6,996 nt of DNA from Coriobacteriales bacterium (GCA_031272005.1 JAISUQ010000131.1:1-6996); one strand, 5' to 3'. Shown: positions 1-6,017, counted from the stretch's first letter. Notes: generated by a model from the letters alone, not told the origin. Numbers and translations: made by a program.

Positions 1-1134
1 GGAAGACTGGATAGCTGCGCCGGTCATCGCCAGATCCTGCAGGGAATCAGTGAGTGTCTCGTCCAAACGCCTGGCTGCCTCCTGACGGTTGGCCGCCAGC
101 AGCCCGGCTGTGGCCAGCAGCTCCGACTCCGCCTCGGCCAGCTGCTTCTGAGCAGCTTGCAGGCGCTGCGGCAAATCGTCGCTGAGCTCCAGTTGCCGGG
201 CTGCCTGCTCACGGGCTGCAAAGACATCCTCCATGCGCGGGCCAAAGCGACGCCGCAGACCCTCCAGTTGCCCCAACCGGTCCAGGGCCTGCTCCAGAGC
301 CTGCGGGTCGAAGCTGAGCGTCTCGCGATAAGCCCGCAGACAACCGGCAACATCCTCAGCGGTAATCACGGCGCCCGACAGGCTGTCGATCTGGACATCC
401 AACAGCGGATCGATGCCAGCCTGGCGCTCCAGCTGGCGTTGGGCCAGCGCCAGCTGCTCCAGTGCGCCGCCATCGCCGCGCAGACCGGCCAGGGCGCCAT
501 CGACAGCATCTGCCAGCGCTTCGCCATTGCGCAGCACAGGCAGACGGGCCTGCAACTCCTCATGCTCCCCGGCTTTGGGAGCCACGGCGTCAATCTCGCG
601 CAGCACAAACTGGGCTTGCGCCAGGTCATGTTCGAGATTGCGACCAGCCGCCTCCAGCTCCTGCAAGGCGCTCTGGGCCGCAAGCTGGGCCTCAAAGGCA
701 GCCTGGTAGTTGGACAGCAACTCCGCGTTCTCAGCATGGCGATCCAGATAGGCCAGCTGGTTGCGGCTGGATAGCAGGGCCTGATGGTCGTGCTGGCCGT
801 GCAGCTCCACCAAAGGCCCGAGCTGCTCAGCCAGGGCCCCAACGGTGACCATTTCATCGTCGAGCTGACAGCGTGACCGCCCATCGGCCGAAAGCCGGCG
901 GATGGCGATACGCTCACCACTGGCGCCAACGAAGCGGGCCTGAACCTTCAGCTCAGCAGCGCCGTCACGTACGGCCTGAGCGTCGCCGCGCTCGCCAATC
1001 AGCAGTTTCAGGGCGCCGACCAGAGCGGTCTTGCCGGCGCCTGTTTCACCGCTGAGTACCGTGCAACCGGCCACAAACTCCAACGTCGCCTGATGGATCA
1101 GGGCATAGTCCGAGACTCGCAATTCATCAATCAC
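1..1134 (-). CDS. recN: DNA repair protein RecN (5' part; C-terminus outside window)
   Basis: RecN is an SMC-like ATPase that acts early in double-strand break repair. Reading the minus strand from a GTG at 1134 gives 378 uninterrupted codons to the window edge; the family is about 550-570 residues, so roughly the last third, with the ABC signature and Walker B, lies outside. Seen: N-terminal MIDELRVSDYALI, Walker A GETGAGKT at residues 29-36 and the RecN-type HGQHDHQ at 112-118. From about residue 155 to 350 comes Ala/Leu/Glu/Gln-rich helical sequence expected to form the coiled-coil arm, including the family-like REIDAVAPKAGE (179-190) and LRRRFGPRMEDV (292-303). The GTG start shares GTGA with the nadK stop, and GGAG lies 6 nt upstream, so translation is probably coupled to nadK. 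I found no convincing SOS box in front of nadK-recN. The family call is very secure; only the 3' end is missing. Confidence 0.96.
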   Translation of the reverse strand, partial: MIDELRVSDYALIHQATLEFVAGCTVLSGETGAGKTALVGALKLLIGERGDAQAVRDGAAELKVQARFVGASGERIAIRRLSADGRSRCQLDDEMVTVGALAEQLGPLVELHGQHDHQALLSSRNQLAYLDRHAENAELLSNYQAAFEAQLAAQSALQELEAAGRNLEHDLAQAQFVLREIDAVAPKAGEHEELQARLPVLRNGEALADAVDGALAGLRGDGGALEQLALAQRQLERQAGIDPLLDVQIDSLSGAVITAEDVAGCLRAYRETLSFDPQALEQALDRLGQLEGLRRRFGPRMEDVFAAREQAARQLELSDDLPQRLQAAQKQLAEAESELLATAGLLAANRQEAARRLDETLTDSLQDLAMTGAAIQSS

Positions 1135-2105
1135 GGGTTGCTCCGAAAAAACGTCGCCGCGATATGGTCGTAGAAGTCGTAGGGCGCCGGACGCAGCAGC
1201 TTCAGCTTGTGGCTGCTGGTACGGATTTCAATCCTCTCGATATTGCGCACTGGGTTGAGAACCTGCCCCGGGTCAGCGGCTTGCGCCTGGCTGACAGATT
1301 GTGTTGTATCGCTGGCCTGCGCCGGCCAGCTGCCTGCAATCATCTCGACGCCATCATCACCTGCAAAGCTCATCCCGGTGCCGGCGGGGGCAGCCAGGAC
1401 GTCCTGCCCGTCGATGAACAAAGCCAGCGGCTGGCGATTGCGGCTATTGGGCCGCAAGCTGATCACATCTCCCGGAGCTATGATGATTGCCCGGGTGTTC
1501 AGGGAGTGCGGTGAGATGGGCACGACGCAAAGCCCCTCGTATCCCGGCGCAATCAACGGGCCGCCGGCAGAGAGCGCATAAGCGGTGGAGCCGGTGGGCG
1601 TTGAGACCAGCATGCCGTCGCCGCGCACGGTATCGATGGGTGTACCGTTGACCTCCAGGTCCAAAGCGACGATGCGACCGAAGTTGCCGCGGGTCACTGC
1701 CAGCTCGTTAAGCCCCAGCTGTTCCAGGCTCGTGCCGTCGGTGAACTCCACCCGGGCAGAAAGCATGGTTCGGGCATCAATCTGGGCTTGCCCGGAGATA
1801 CTGGCCTTGATAGCCGGAATGATGTCGTCTCCAGCAGCGCCGGCCAGAAAACCCAGTTGCCCGAAGTTGTAAGACAGCAACGGCACGCCACTGCTGCCAA
1901 TCAGCTGCACAGCCCGCAGGATGGTGCCATCGCCGCCGAAGGTGCATATCAGGTCGTATGTGTCGATGTCAGCGGCAAATTGGGACAAGTCCAGCCCCGA
2001 AGCGCTGTCATACGCAATGCTCTCACGCGCCAGCCACTCCCCCACCTGGCGCATGGCTTCAATCGCCTGATCGTTGGTGACATTATCTATCAAAAGGATG
2101 CGCAT
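1131..2105 (-). CDS. nadK: NAD kinase
   Basis: Phosphorylates NAD to NADP in the cytoplasm using ATP or polyphosphate. The protein is 324 aa. Seen: GGDGT at residues 57-61 (phosphate-binding and catalytic motif), NFGQLGFLA (80-88), the NE pair (133-134), and the long diagnostic stretch beginning GDGMLVSTPTGSTAYALSAG (162-181), followed by FIDGQ (230-234) near the C-terminus. The start was set at ATG 2105 because AAGGAG lies 5 nt upstream and the protein then begins MRILLIDN, as NAD kinases do. The frame stays open to 2279, but the upstream ATG at 2174 has no ribosome-binding site and the extra residues look unlike the family. Residues about 240-288 (nt 1242-1388) are an Ala/Gln/Ser-rich insert where most NAD kinases have only a short turn before the last strands (IERIEIRTS). 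The gene overlaps recN by 4 nt. The tlyA-nadK-recN order is typical of Actinobacteria. Confidence 0.96.
   Translation of the reverse strand: MRILLIDNVTNDQAIEAMRQVGEWLARESIAYDSASGLDLSQFAADIDTYDLICTFGGDGTILRAVQLIGSSGVPLLSYNFGQLGFLAGAAGDDIIPAIKASISGQAQIDARTMLSARVEFTDGTSLEQLGLNELAVTRGNFGRIVALDLEVNGTPIDTVRGDGMLVSTPTGSTAYALSAGGPLIAPGYEGLCVVPISPHSLNTRAIIIAPGDVISLRPNSRNRQPLALFIDGQDVLAAPAGTGMSFAGDDGVEMIAGSWPAQASDTTQSVSQAQAADPGQVLNPVRNIERIEIRTSSHKLKLLRPAPYDFYDHIAATFFRSNP
1242..1388 (-). other. Low-complexity insert near the NadK C-terminus
   Basis: Codes for NadK residues about 240-288, lying between FIDGQDVLAAP and NIERIEIRTS. NAD kinases normally connect these two strands with a few residues. The insert is rich in Ala, Gln, Ser, Gly and Asp (for example SDTTQSVSQAQAADPG at 265-280) and looks disordered and surface-exposed. 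It keeps the frame, and the motifs on both sides are intact, so the enzyme is probably functional. The boundaries are estimated by eye from knowledge of the family. Confidence 0.7.
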
Positions 2106-2110
2106 CCAGG

Positions 2111-2116
2111 CTCCTT
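2111..2116 (-). promoter_or_regulatory. Ribosome-binding site deciding the nadK start
   Basis: Minus-strand AAGGAG, with five bases (CCTGG) before the ATG at 2105. It is the best Shine-Dalgarno match in front of any candidate nadK start and is the main reason for preferring this ATG over the in-frame upstream ATG at 2174. Confidence 0.8.
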
Positions 2117-2349
2117 GAGCATTATCCGACAAATCGATGCCGAAACTCTTATCAACCAAGGGATATTCTACCATTGAACCAACCAGCGGGCGATTCTCCC
2201 CCGAGCTATAACGCCGTCTTATAGACAATTTCCGGGAGAAAACCCGCCAGCGGCACTTCCACGTACAATAACCCACCAAAGTCTGACAGCAACCTGTCCA
2301 TCCCCCAACACTTTGCTGACAGCGGTCCGTATCCCTGATTTGTTATGTA

Positions 2350-2375
2350 GATGGGTTCTGCCGATGGGTTCCGCC
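2350..2375. repeat. 13-bp tandem direct repeat
   Basis: Two adjacent 13-base units on the plus strand, GATGGGTTCTGCC (2350-2362) and GATGGGTTCCGCC (2363-2375), identical at 12 of 13 positions. They sit in the tlyA-nadK intergenic region. They could be a slippage duplication or a paired protein-binding site; nothing in the sequence separates the two. Confidence 0.7.
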
Positions 2376-2507
2376 AAGGTCTGCTGTCAAAACATTTCCA
2401 ATTCGGCGTCCGTCCAGCCGCAGTACGTGTCAACTGTCTAATCCCAATAAATCGGGCAGCAATTTGTGTTGTCTGCCAGGTGCAGGACTGCTGAATAGCT
2501 GGTAGCA

Positions 2508-2672
2508 TGCGCCGGGCGCCTGGTGGTTAAAGTGCTGCCTTGAAGAAGGATAAGTGTATATGCCGGGCGAGTGTTCTGAGGGCAGGCGCGGGTGCCCGCG
2601 CCTGCCCTCAGAGCGCCCGCCTGGCATATACACCTCTTCTTCAAAGCAGCACTTCAAGGCGCCTGGCCGCAG
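2508..2672. repeat. Long imperfect palindrome (hairpin/cruciform) after tlyA
   Basis: The centre is a perfect 17-bp inverted repeat, 2576-2592 against 2595-2611, separated by the dinucleotide TG. Complementarity continues outward on both sides: 2554-2569 pairs with 2618-2633 with one G-T pair. After a 3-nt length difference, the GCTGC(C/T)TTGAAGAA blocks pair (left about 2534-2547, right about 2640-2653), and the outer GGCGCC blocks pair (about 2515-2520 against 2659-2664). Arms are about 80 bp. As RNA on either strand this would fold into one very long hairpin. Its outer right edge lies about 70 nt beyond the tlyA stop. No T-run follows it in the direction of operon transcription, so it is not a standard intrinsic terminator. 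It could be a small miniature-element relic, a REP-like element, or an RNA-processing or 3'-end-protecting structure. Confidence 0.85.
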
Positions 2673-2742
2673 CCTGCAAGCCCCCATAAGCTCTTTTTTG
2701 TTTTGTACAATCAGCGTTTCCTGAGAACGGTGTTTTCATGCA

Positions 2743-3495
2743 TCATGATGATGGAAAGCCAGTGGTCTGGGCACGGATGAAGTATTCGGTGTTGCCTTTG
2801 GGGCCCTTGAGGGGTGAGATGGTCGTGGCTTGCAGTGTCAGGTTGGCGGCGGGCAGGGCGGCGCAGACAAGGTCCAGGGCTTTTTGGCGGGCGGCGGCAT
2901 CGCTGACCACTCCTCCGGCGCCAACTTCGGCTTTAGGCAGCTCGAACTGGGGCTTGACCAGGGCGATCAGCGTACCGCCAGGCTCCAGGAAACCGGCCAG
3001 ATGGGCCAGCACCGTACGCAGGGCGATGAAGCTGAGGTCGGCCACTGCCAACTCAAAGCGCCCCAGCTGTTCTGGGCCAATCTGACGGATGTTGGTGCGC
3101 TCAATCAAGCGCACACGAGAATCCTCGCGCAGCTTCCAGGCGAACTGGCCGTAGCCCACATCCACGGCAGTGACGCCGGCCGCACCAGCTTGCAGCAGGC
3201 AGTCGGTAAAGCCGCCCGTCGAGGCGCCGGCGTCCAGGCAGCGCAGGCCAGCTGGATTGAAGTCAAAGGCAGCCAGGGCTCCGGCCAGCTTATCTCCACC
3301 ACGGGAAACATAGCGGGATGGCAGCTTCAGTTCGAGGGGTTGCTCTGCGCTGACCTGGTAATCCGGGCTGGTCAGAGTGGCGCTACCACTGCGCACCTCG
3401 CCAGCCAGGATAGCCCGTTGGGCTGCGCCCGCATCCTCAAACCAGCCGCGCTGGACCAGGGCCTGGTCAAGTCGCAGTTTGCGCGGAGAGGGCAT
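2743..3495 (-). CDS. tlyA: TlyA family 16S/23S rRNA 2'-O-methyltransferase
   Basis: SAM-dependent ribose methyltransferase, often annotated hemolysin A. In mycobacteria TlyA methylates 16S C1409 and 23S C1920, and its loss gives capreomycin resistance. The protein is 250 aa, normal for the family. Seen: N-terminal S4 RNA-binding domain (about residues 6-60, RLDQALVQRGWFEDAGAAQR), the linker RYVSRGGDKLAGAL (61-74), SAM-binding CLDAGASTGGFTDCLLQAGA (86-105), ADLSFIAL (152-159), LVKPQFE (179-185) and NTEYF (235-239). The K-D-K-E residues expected for catalysis appear as K69, D153, K181 and E237. The start at ATG 3495 is supported by AGGAG 8 nt upstream and by the protein beginning MPSPRKLRLD. 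The frame stays open upstream to 3768, but that part is a shadow of the repetitive dxs 3' end. It overlaps dxs by 29 bp, which implies translational coupling. Confidence 0.96.
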   Translation of the reverse strand: MPSPRKLRLDQALVQRGWFEDAGAAQRAILAGEVRSGSATLTSPDYQVSAEQPLELKLPSRYVSRGGDKLAGALAAFDFNPAGLRCLDAGASTGGFTDCLLQAGAAGVTAVDVGYGQFAWKLREDSRVRLIERTNIRQIGPEQLGRFELAVADLSFIALRTVLAHLAGFLEPGGTLIALVKPQFELPKAEVGAGGVVSDAAARQKALDLVCAALPAANLTLQATTISPLKGPKGNTEYFIRAQTTGFPSS

Positions 3496-5518
3496 CGCTG
3501 ATGCTCCTGGCCAGTTGTTCAGGCTGCAGGCCGAGCAATCCAAAGAGCTGCTCAGTGCTGCCATGGGTGACAAACTCATCGGGAATGCCCAACACCAGCA
3601 CACGGGGGCTGCGCGGACAGTCGCCACCGCTGCTGCTGGCGTCGGCACAGCAACTGTCACAGCCGCTGGCCTCGGCGTCACCGCTGCTGCTGGCTTCGGC
3701 GCTGCCGAAGCCGCCGTCACCGCTGCCGCCGCTGCCGCCGCCAGGCGCTCCAGTTTTATCTGCGCCAAACTGCCGGGCGGCCAGGCATTCCAGCACGGCG
3801 CTGCCGAAGCCGCCGACCGTTGTGCCTTCCTCCAGGGTCACGACCAGGGGTGCAGCAGCCGCCTCAGCGACAGCCGCTTCGTCCAGCGGCTTGACCCAGC
3901 GCATGTTGTAGACAGCCGCTTCAATGCCCTGAGCAGCCAGCAGTTCGGCGGTGGCCAGGGCCTTGCCGACCATCCGTCCCACGGCCAGCAGACTGGCATC
4001 CCGCCCATCTCGCAGCTTAATTGCTTTTCCAACAGGCAATTTTTGGGCGGCTCGTGGTTCCTGGTTGCCTGGCAGAGGCTCAACGCTGCCTCGCGGATAG
4101 CGCAGGGCGATCGGCCCGTCATCCATACCTAAGGCAGTCTCCAGGGCATCGCGCAGCTCGGCATTGTCGGCCGGCGCCAGGATGCGCATGTTGGGGATGC
4201 AGCGTAACCAGGCCAGGTCGAACAGCCCATGATGCGTTGTGCCATCCTCCCCCACCAATCCAGCCCGATCCACAGCAAATACGACGTGCAGGTTCTGCAA
4301 CGCGACATTGGTGGCAACCTGGTCAAAGGCCCGTTGCAGAAAGGTGGAGTAAATGGCCACCACCGGCAACTGACCGCCCAGTGCCAGACCCGCCGCCAAC
4401 GTCACAGCGTGCTCCTCCGCGATACCAACATCGACAAACCGTCGGCCGTAGCGCCGGCGAAATGCCGACAATCCGGTGCCGTCGGCCATCGCCGCCGTGA
4501 TGGCTACAATCCGCTCGTTGCGCTCGGCCTGCTTCAGTAAAGCCTGGGAGAAGGCCTGGGTGAAGCTGGGCTGACAGTCGGCCTTGCTGCTGGGCTGACC
4601 GGAGGTCGGGTCGAAGCAGCCCACGCCATGAAAGACATCCGGTTGCGCCTCGGCTGGCGGATAGCCATGCCCTTTCTGGGTAACGGCATGAATCAGCACC
4701 GGGCCAGGCGACTTCCGGGCCGCCCGCAGCGCCGCCTTGACCGCAGCGACGTTATGCCCATCAATCGGGCCGATGTAGGTGATGCCCATATCCTCAAAGA
4801 ACATCCCCGGCACCACCAGCTTCTTGACCGAGCCTTTGGCCGCCTCACCGGCGTTGACCAAGAACTTACCGACCTTGCCCATGCTGGAGACCTTGCCCTC
4901 CACCGTGTCGCGGGCCTGTGTGTACGGCCGGCTCATCCGGGCTTTGGCCAGATACAGCGACAGGGCGCCGACGTTGCGGGAGATGCTCATCTCGTTGTCG
5001 TTGAGGACGATGGTGATGTCCGTCCTGTCGTTGCCAATCTGGTTCAGGGCTTCAAAGGCCATGCCGCCGGAAAGCGAGGCGTCGCCAATCAGCACGACGA
5101 TCTGCTCGGAAGTGCCATTGAGATCACGGGACAGGGCCAGACCGGCAGCGATGGACAGCGCATCAGAGGCGTGCCCGGAGTCATGGGTGTCAAAGACGCT
5201 TTCCTCGCGGCGGGTGAATCCGGAGAGCCCCCCGAGACTGCGCAGGCTGCTCAGGGCTTCATTACGCCCGGTGATAATCTTATGGGCGTAAGCCTGATGA
5301 CCGACGTCGAAGACCAGTTTATCGGCGGGAAAATCAAAGACGCTGTGCATGGCCAGGATAATCTCCACGGCCCCCAGGCTGGATGCCAGATGGCCACCGG
5401 TCTGAGCCGTGACCTCAATCATCCGCTCGCGGATGCGCTGGGCCAGTGTGTTCAGCTGCCGCTCGCTGGCACTGCGCAGCGAGGCCGAATCAAGGGATTT
5501 CAGGGGGTCGTCAGCCAT
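3467..5518 (-). CDS. dxs: 1-deoxy-D-xylulose-5-phosphate synthase, with C-terminal insert
   Basis: Thiamine-diphosphate enzyme that condenses pyruvate and glyceraldehyde 3-phosphate to DXP, the first step of MEP isoprenoid synthesis and also a precursor for thiamine and pyridoxal. The protein is 683 aa against a usual 620-640. Seen: TGGHLASSLG (H43), DVGHQAYAHK (H74), the TPP/Mg motif GDASLSGGMAFEALN (145-159; GDA rather than the common GDG) with N175 in LNDN, GPIDGHN (250-256), QKGHGYPPAE (281-290), catalytic GIAEEHAVT (E368), DRAGLVGEDGTTHHGLFD (417-434), RYPRG (473-477) and the transketolase C-terminal domain (about 500-683). Residues about 584-638 are a Gly/Ser/Cys-rich insert. The start is ATG 5518, inside the xseB stop (ATGGCTGA); it lacks a strong ribosome-binding site, so it is probably translated by coupling. 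An in-frame TTG at 5542 would add eight residues. Confidence 0.95.
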   Translation of the reverse strand: MADDPLKSLDSASLRSASERQLNTLAQRIRERMIEVTAQTGGHLASSLGAVEIILAMHSVFDFPADKLVFDVGHQAYAHKIITGRNEALSSLRSLGGLSGFTRREESVFDTHDSGHASDALSIAAGLALSRDLNGTSEQIVVLIGDASLSGGMAFEALNQIGNDRTDITIVLNDNEMSISRNVGALSLYLAKARMSRPYTQARDTVEGKVSSMGKVGKFLVNAGEAAKGSVKKLVVPGMFFEDMGITYIGPIDGHNVAAVKAALRAARKSPGPVLIHAVTQKGHGYPPAEAQPDVFHGVGCFDPTSGQPSSKADCQPSFTQAFSQALLKQAERNERIVAITAAMADGTGLSAFRRRYGRRFVDVGIAEEHAVTLAAGLALGGQLPVVAIYSTFLQRAFDQVATNVALQNLHVVFAVDRAGLVGEDGTTHHGLFDLAWLRCIPNMRILAPADNAELRDALETALGMDDGPIALRYPRGSVEPLPGNQEPRAAQKLPVGKAIKLRDGRDASLLAVGRMVGKALATAELLAAQGIEAAVYNMRWVKPLDEAAVAEAAAAPLVVTLEEGTTVGGFGSAVLECLAARQFGADKTGAPGGGSGGSGDGGFGSAEASSSGDAEASGCDSCCADASSSGGDCPRSPRVLVLGIPDEFVTHGSTEQLFGLLGLQPEQLARSISDALSAQTAT
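3605..3769 (-). repeat. Repeat-built Gly/Ser/Cys-rich insert in dxs
   Basis: Codes for Dxs residues about 584-638, between LECLAARQ and VLVLGIPDEF, where other Dxs proteins have only a few residues. The DNA holds several exact direct repeats, all spaced by multiples of three. A 20-mer occurs at 3697-3716 and again at 3796-3815 (99 bp apart); the second copy codes for the conserved VGGFGSA of the enzyme and the first puts an extra GGFGSAEA inside the insert. A 16-mer occurs at 3625-3640 and 3679-3694 (54 bp apart), both coding for an ASSSG block. A 12-mer occurs at 3676-3687 and 3715-3726 (39 bp apart). Short GCC/GCT runs are common. The pattern fits in-frame slippage or duplication of local sequence. 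Confidence 0.85.
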
Positions 5519-6017
5519 CGTATTCGTTGATGTCGTCGCCAAGCTCTACGAAATCGTCATCGTCAATTCCTGGAATTGAGGTCACTTCGAGGCTCTCGGC
5601 GAGCACGACTTCCAGCTCGTCAGATGGTTCATCAGGCAGCTCGCCTTCAGCAGTCGGCTCAGCTGTCGACTCTGGTGCACGCGCCACCCGGTTTTCGGCA
5701 TCGGCATCAGGCTCGGCATCAGGCTCGGCCCCAGCATCAGCCTGGGCGCCAACCTCGGTCTCAGCCTCCGCCTCCGCCTCAACCTCAACCTCAGCCCGAA
5801 TGTCTGCCGACGTATCGCCCGCTGCCTCTTGTTGAGGCTGCAACTCTTCCAGGCCAAAGTCGGTGCTGTCGATCAATTCGGCACACTGGCTGCCCAGACG
5901 CAGGGCTTCCTCATAGAGATCCAAGCTCTTCTCCAGCGGTACGTCCTTGGCCCGCACCTGGGCCACGATGTCTTCCAGGCGCTCCCGCACCCGGCCATAG
6001 TTGCTCTGATTAGCCAT
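5511..6017 (-). CDS. xseB: Exodeoxyribonuclease VII small subunit with long acidic tail
   Basis: XseB is the small subunit of exonuclease VII, which degrades single-stranded DNA together with the XseA catalytic subunit. The XseB domain fills residues about 7-60: YGRVRERLEDIVAQVRAKDV, then PLEKSLDLYEEALRLGSQCA, which matches the family pattern of a short two-helix hairpin. A normal XseB is about 60-85 aa and this one is 168 aa. The extra residues (about 62-168) are very rich in Glu, Asp, Ala and Pro and end in a segment with IDDDDFVELGDD. ATG 6017 overlaps the end of nusB by 8 nt (ATGGCTAA). An AGGAG lies 13 nt upstream, farther than ideal, so coupling to nusB is likely. xseA is not next to it, unlike in B. 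subtilis. The XseB call rests on a short domain but is well supported. Confidence 0.88.
   Translation of the reverse strand: MANQSNYGRVRERLEDIVAQVRAKDVPLEKSLDLYEEALRLGSQCAELIDSTDFGLEELQPQQEAAGDTSADIRAEVEVEAEAEAETEVGAQADAGAEPDAEPDADAENRVARAPESTAEPTAEGELPDEPSDELEVVLAESLEVTSIPGIDDDDFVELGDDINEYDG
5514..5834 (-). repeat. Acidic low-complexity extension of XseB
   Basis: Codes for XseB residues about 62-168. It contains alternating Glu-Val/Glu-Ala dipeptides (AEVEVEAEAEAETEVG, 75-90), an AEPDAEPDADAE repeat (97-108) and an Asp-rich end. In the DNA this appears as hexamer-like runs (plus strand CCTCCG and CCTCAA units, about 5764-5793) and a 12-bp tandem unit GGCTCGGCATCA (about 5697-5721). No Cys, little hydrophobic or basic content, so it is expected to be disordered. 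The final segment, 147-168, is less repetitive and could be a short binding motif. Confidence 0.85.

Larger units (their letters stand above)
2106..2742. other. Intergenic region between tlyA and nadK, probably no protein gene
   Basis: A 637-bp gap in an otherwise tightly packed block. Its GC is lower than the genes (95 of 180 bases at 2281-2460, hand-counted, against 43 of 60 in a sample of recN). It contains the nadK ribosome-binding site, a 13-bp tandem repeat at 2350-2375, three copies of the heptamer TGACAGC or its complement between 2284 and 2389, and the large palindrome at about 2508-2672. A minus-strand frame of 100 codons (2206-2508) has no ribosome-binding site, starts at the edge of the palindrome, overlaps the nadK leader and matches no family I know, so I do not call it a gene. 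If nadK-recN has its own promoter it should lie in 2110-2500. TTGACA hexamers at 2433-2428 and 2390-2385 (minus strand) lack a good -10 at proper spacing, so none is called. Confidence 0.6.

Noticed and set aside
157..929. Several long open frames on both strands across the recN region
   Set aside because: They overlap the continuous recN frame, which has Walker A, HGQHDHQ and intact coding to the window edge. The others are GC-driven shadows with no recognisable domains or ribosome-binding sites.
2106..2279. N-terminal extension of nadK to 2279 or to the ATG at 2174
   Set aside because: The ATG at 2105 has a good AAGGAG at proper distance and gives a normal NAD kinase N-terminus; the upstream residues look random and lack a ribosome-binding site.
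2385..2433. TTGACA hexamers (minus strand, 2433-2428 and 2390-2385) as -35 boxes
   Set aside because: Neither has a recognisable -10 element 16-18 bp downstream, so a promoter cannot be supported.
2206..2508. Minus-strand open frame of 100 codons in the tlyA-nadK gap
   Set aside because: No ribosome-binding site, no family resemblance, start at the palindrome edge, and overlap with the nadK leader. Kept only as a description of the gap.
2430..2687. Minus-strand open frames of 85 and 68 codons through the palindrome
   Set aside because: They translate the two arms of the inverted repeat and its flank. No ribosome-binding site or plausible protein character.
2692..2705. T-rich run CTTTTTTG-TTTT as a possible intrinsic terminator
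   Set aside because: The T-run is on the plus strand, opposite to operon transcription, about 20 nt past the palindrome, and no plus-strand gene precedes it.
2722..2737. SOS-box-like GAACGGTGTTTTC near the tlyA stop
   Set aside because: Two mismatches to the Gram-positive GAAC-N4-GTTC consensus, and more than 600 bp upstream of nadK-recN.
4628..5530. Plus-strand open frame of 300 codons antisense to dxs
   Set aside because: It runs opposite a fully recognisable Dxs coding sequence, has no known domain, and reflects codon bias of the GC-rich dxs gene.
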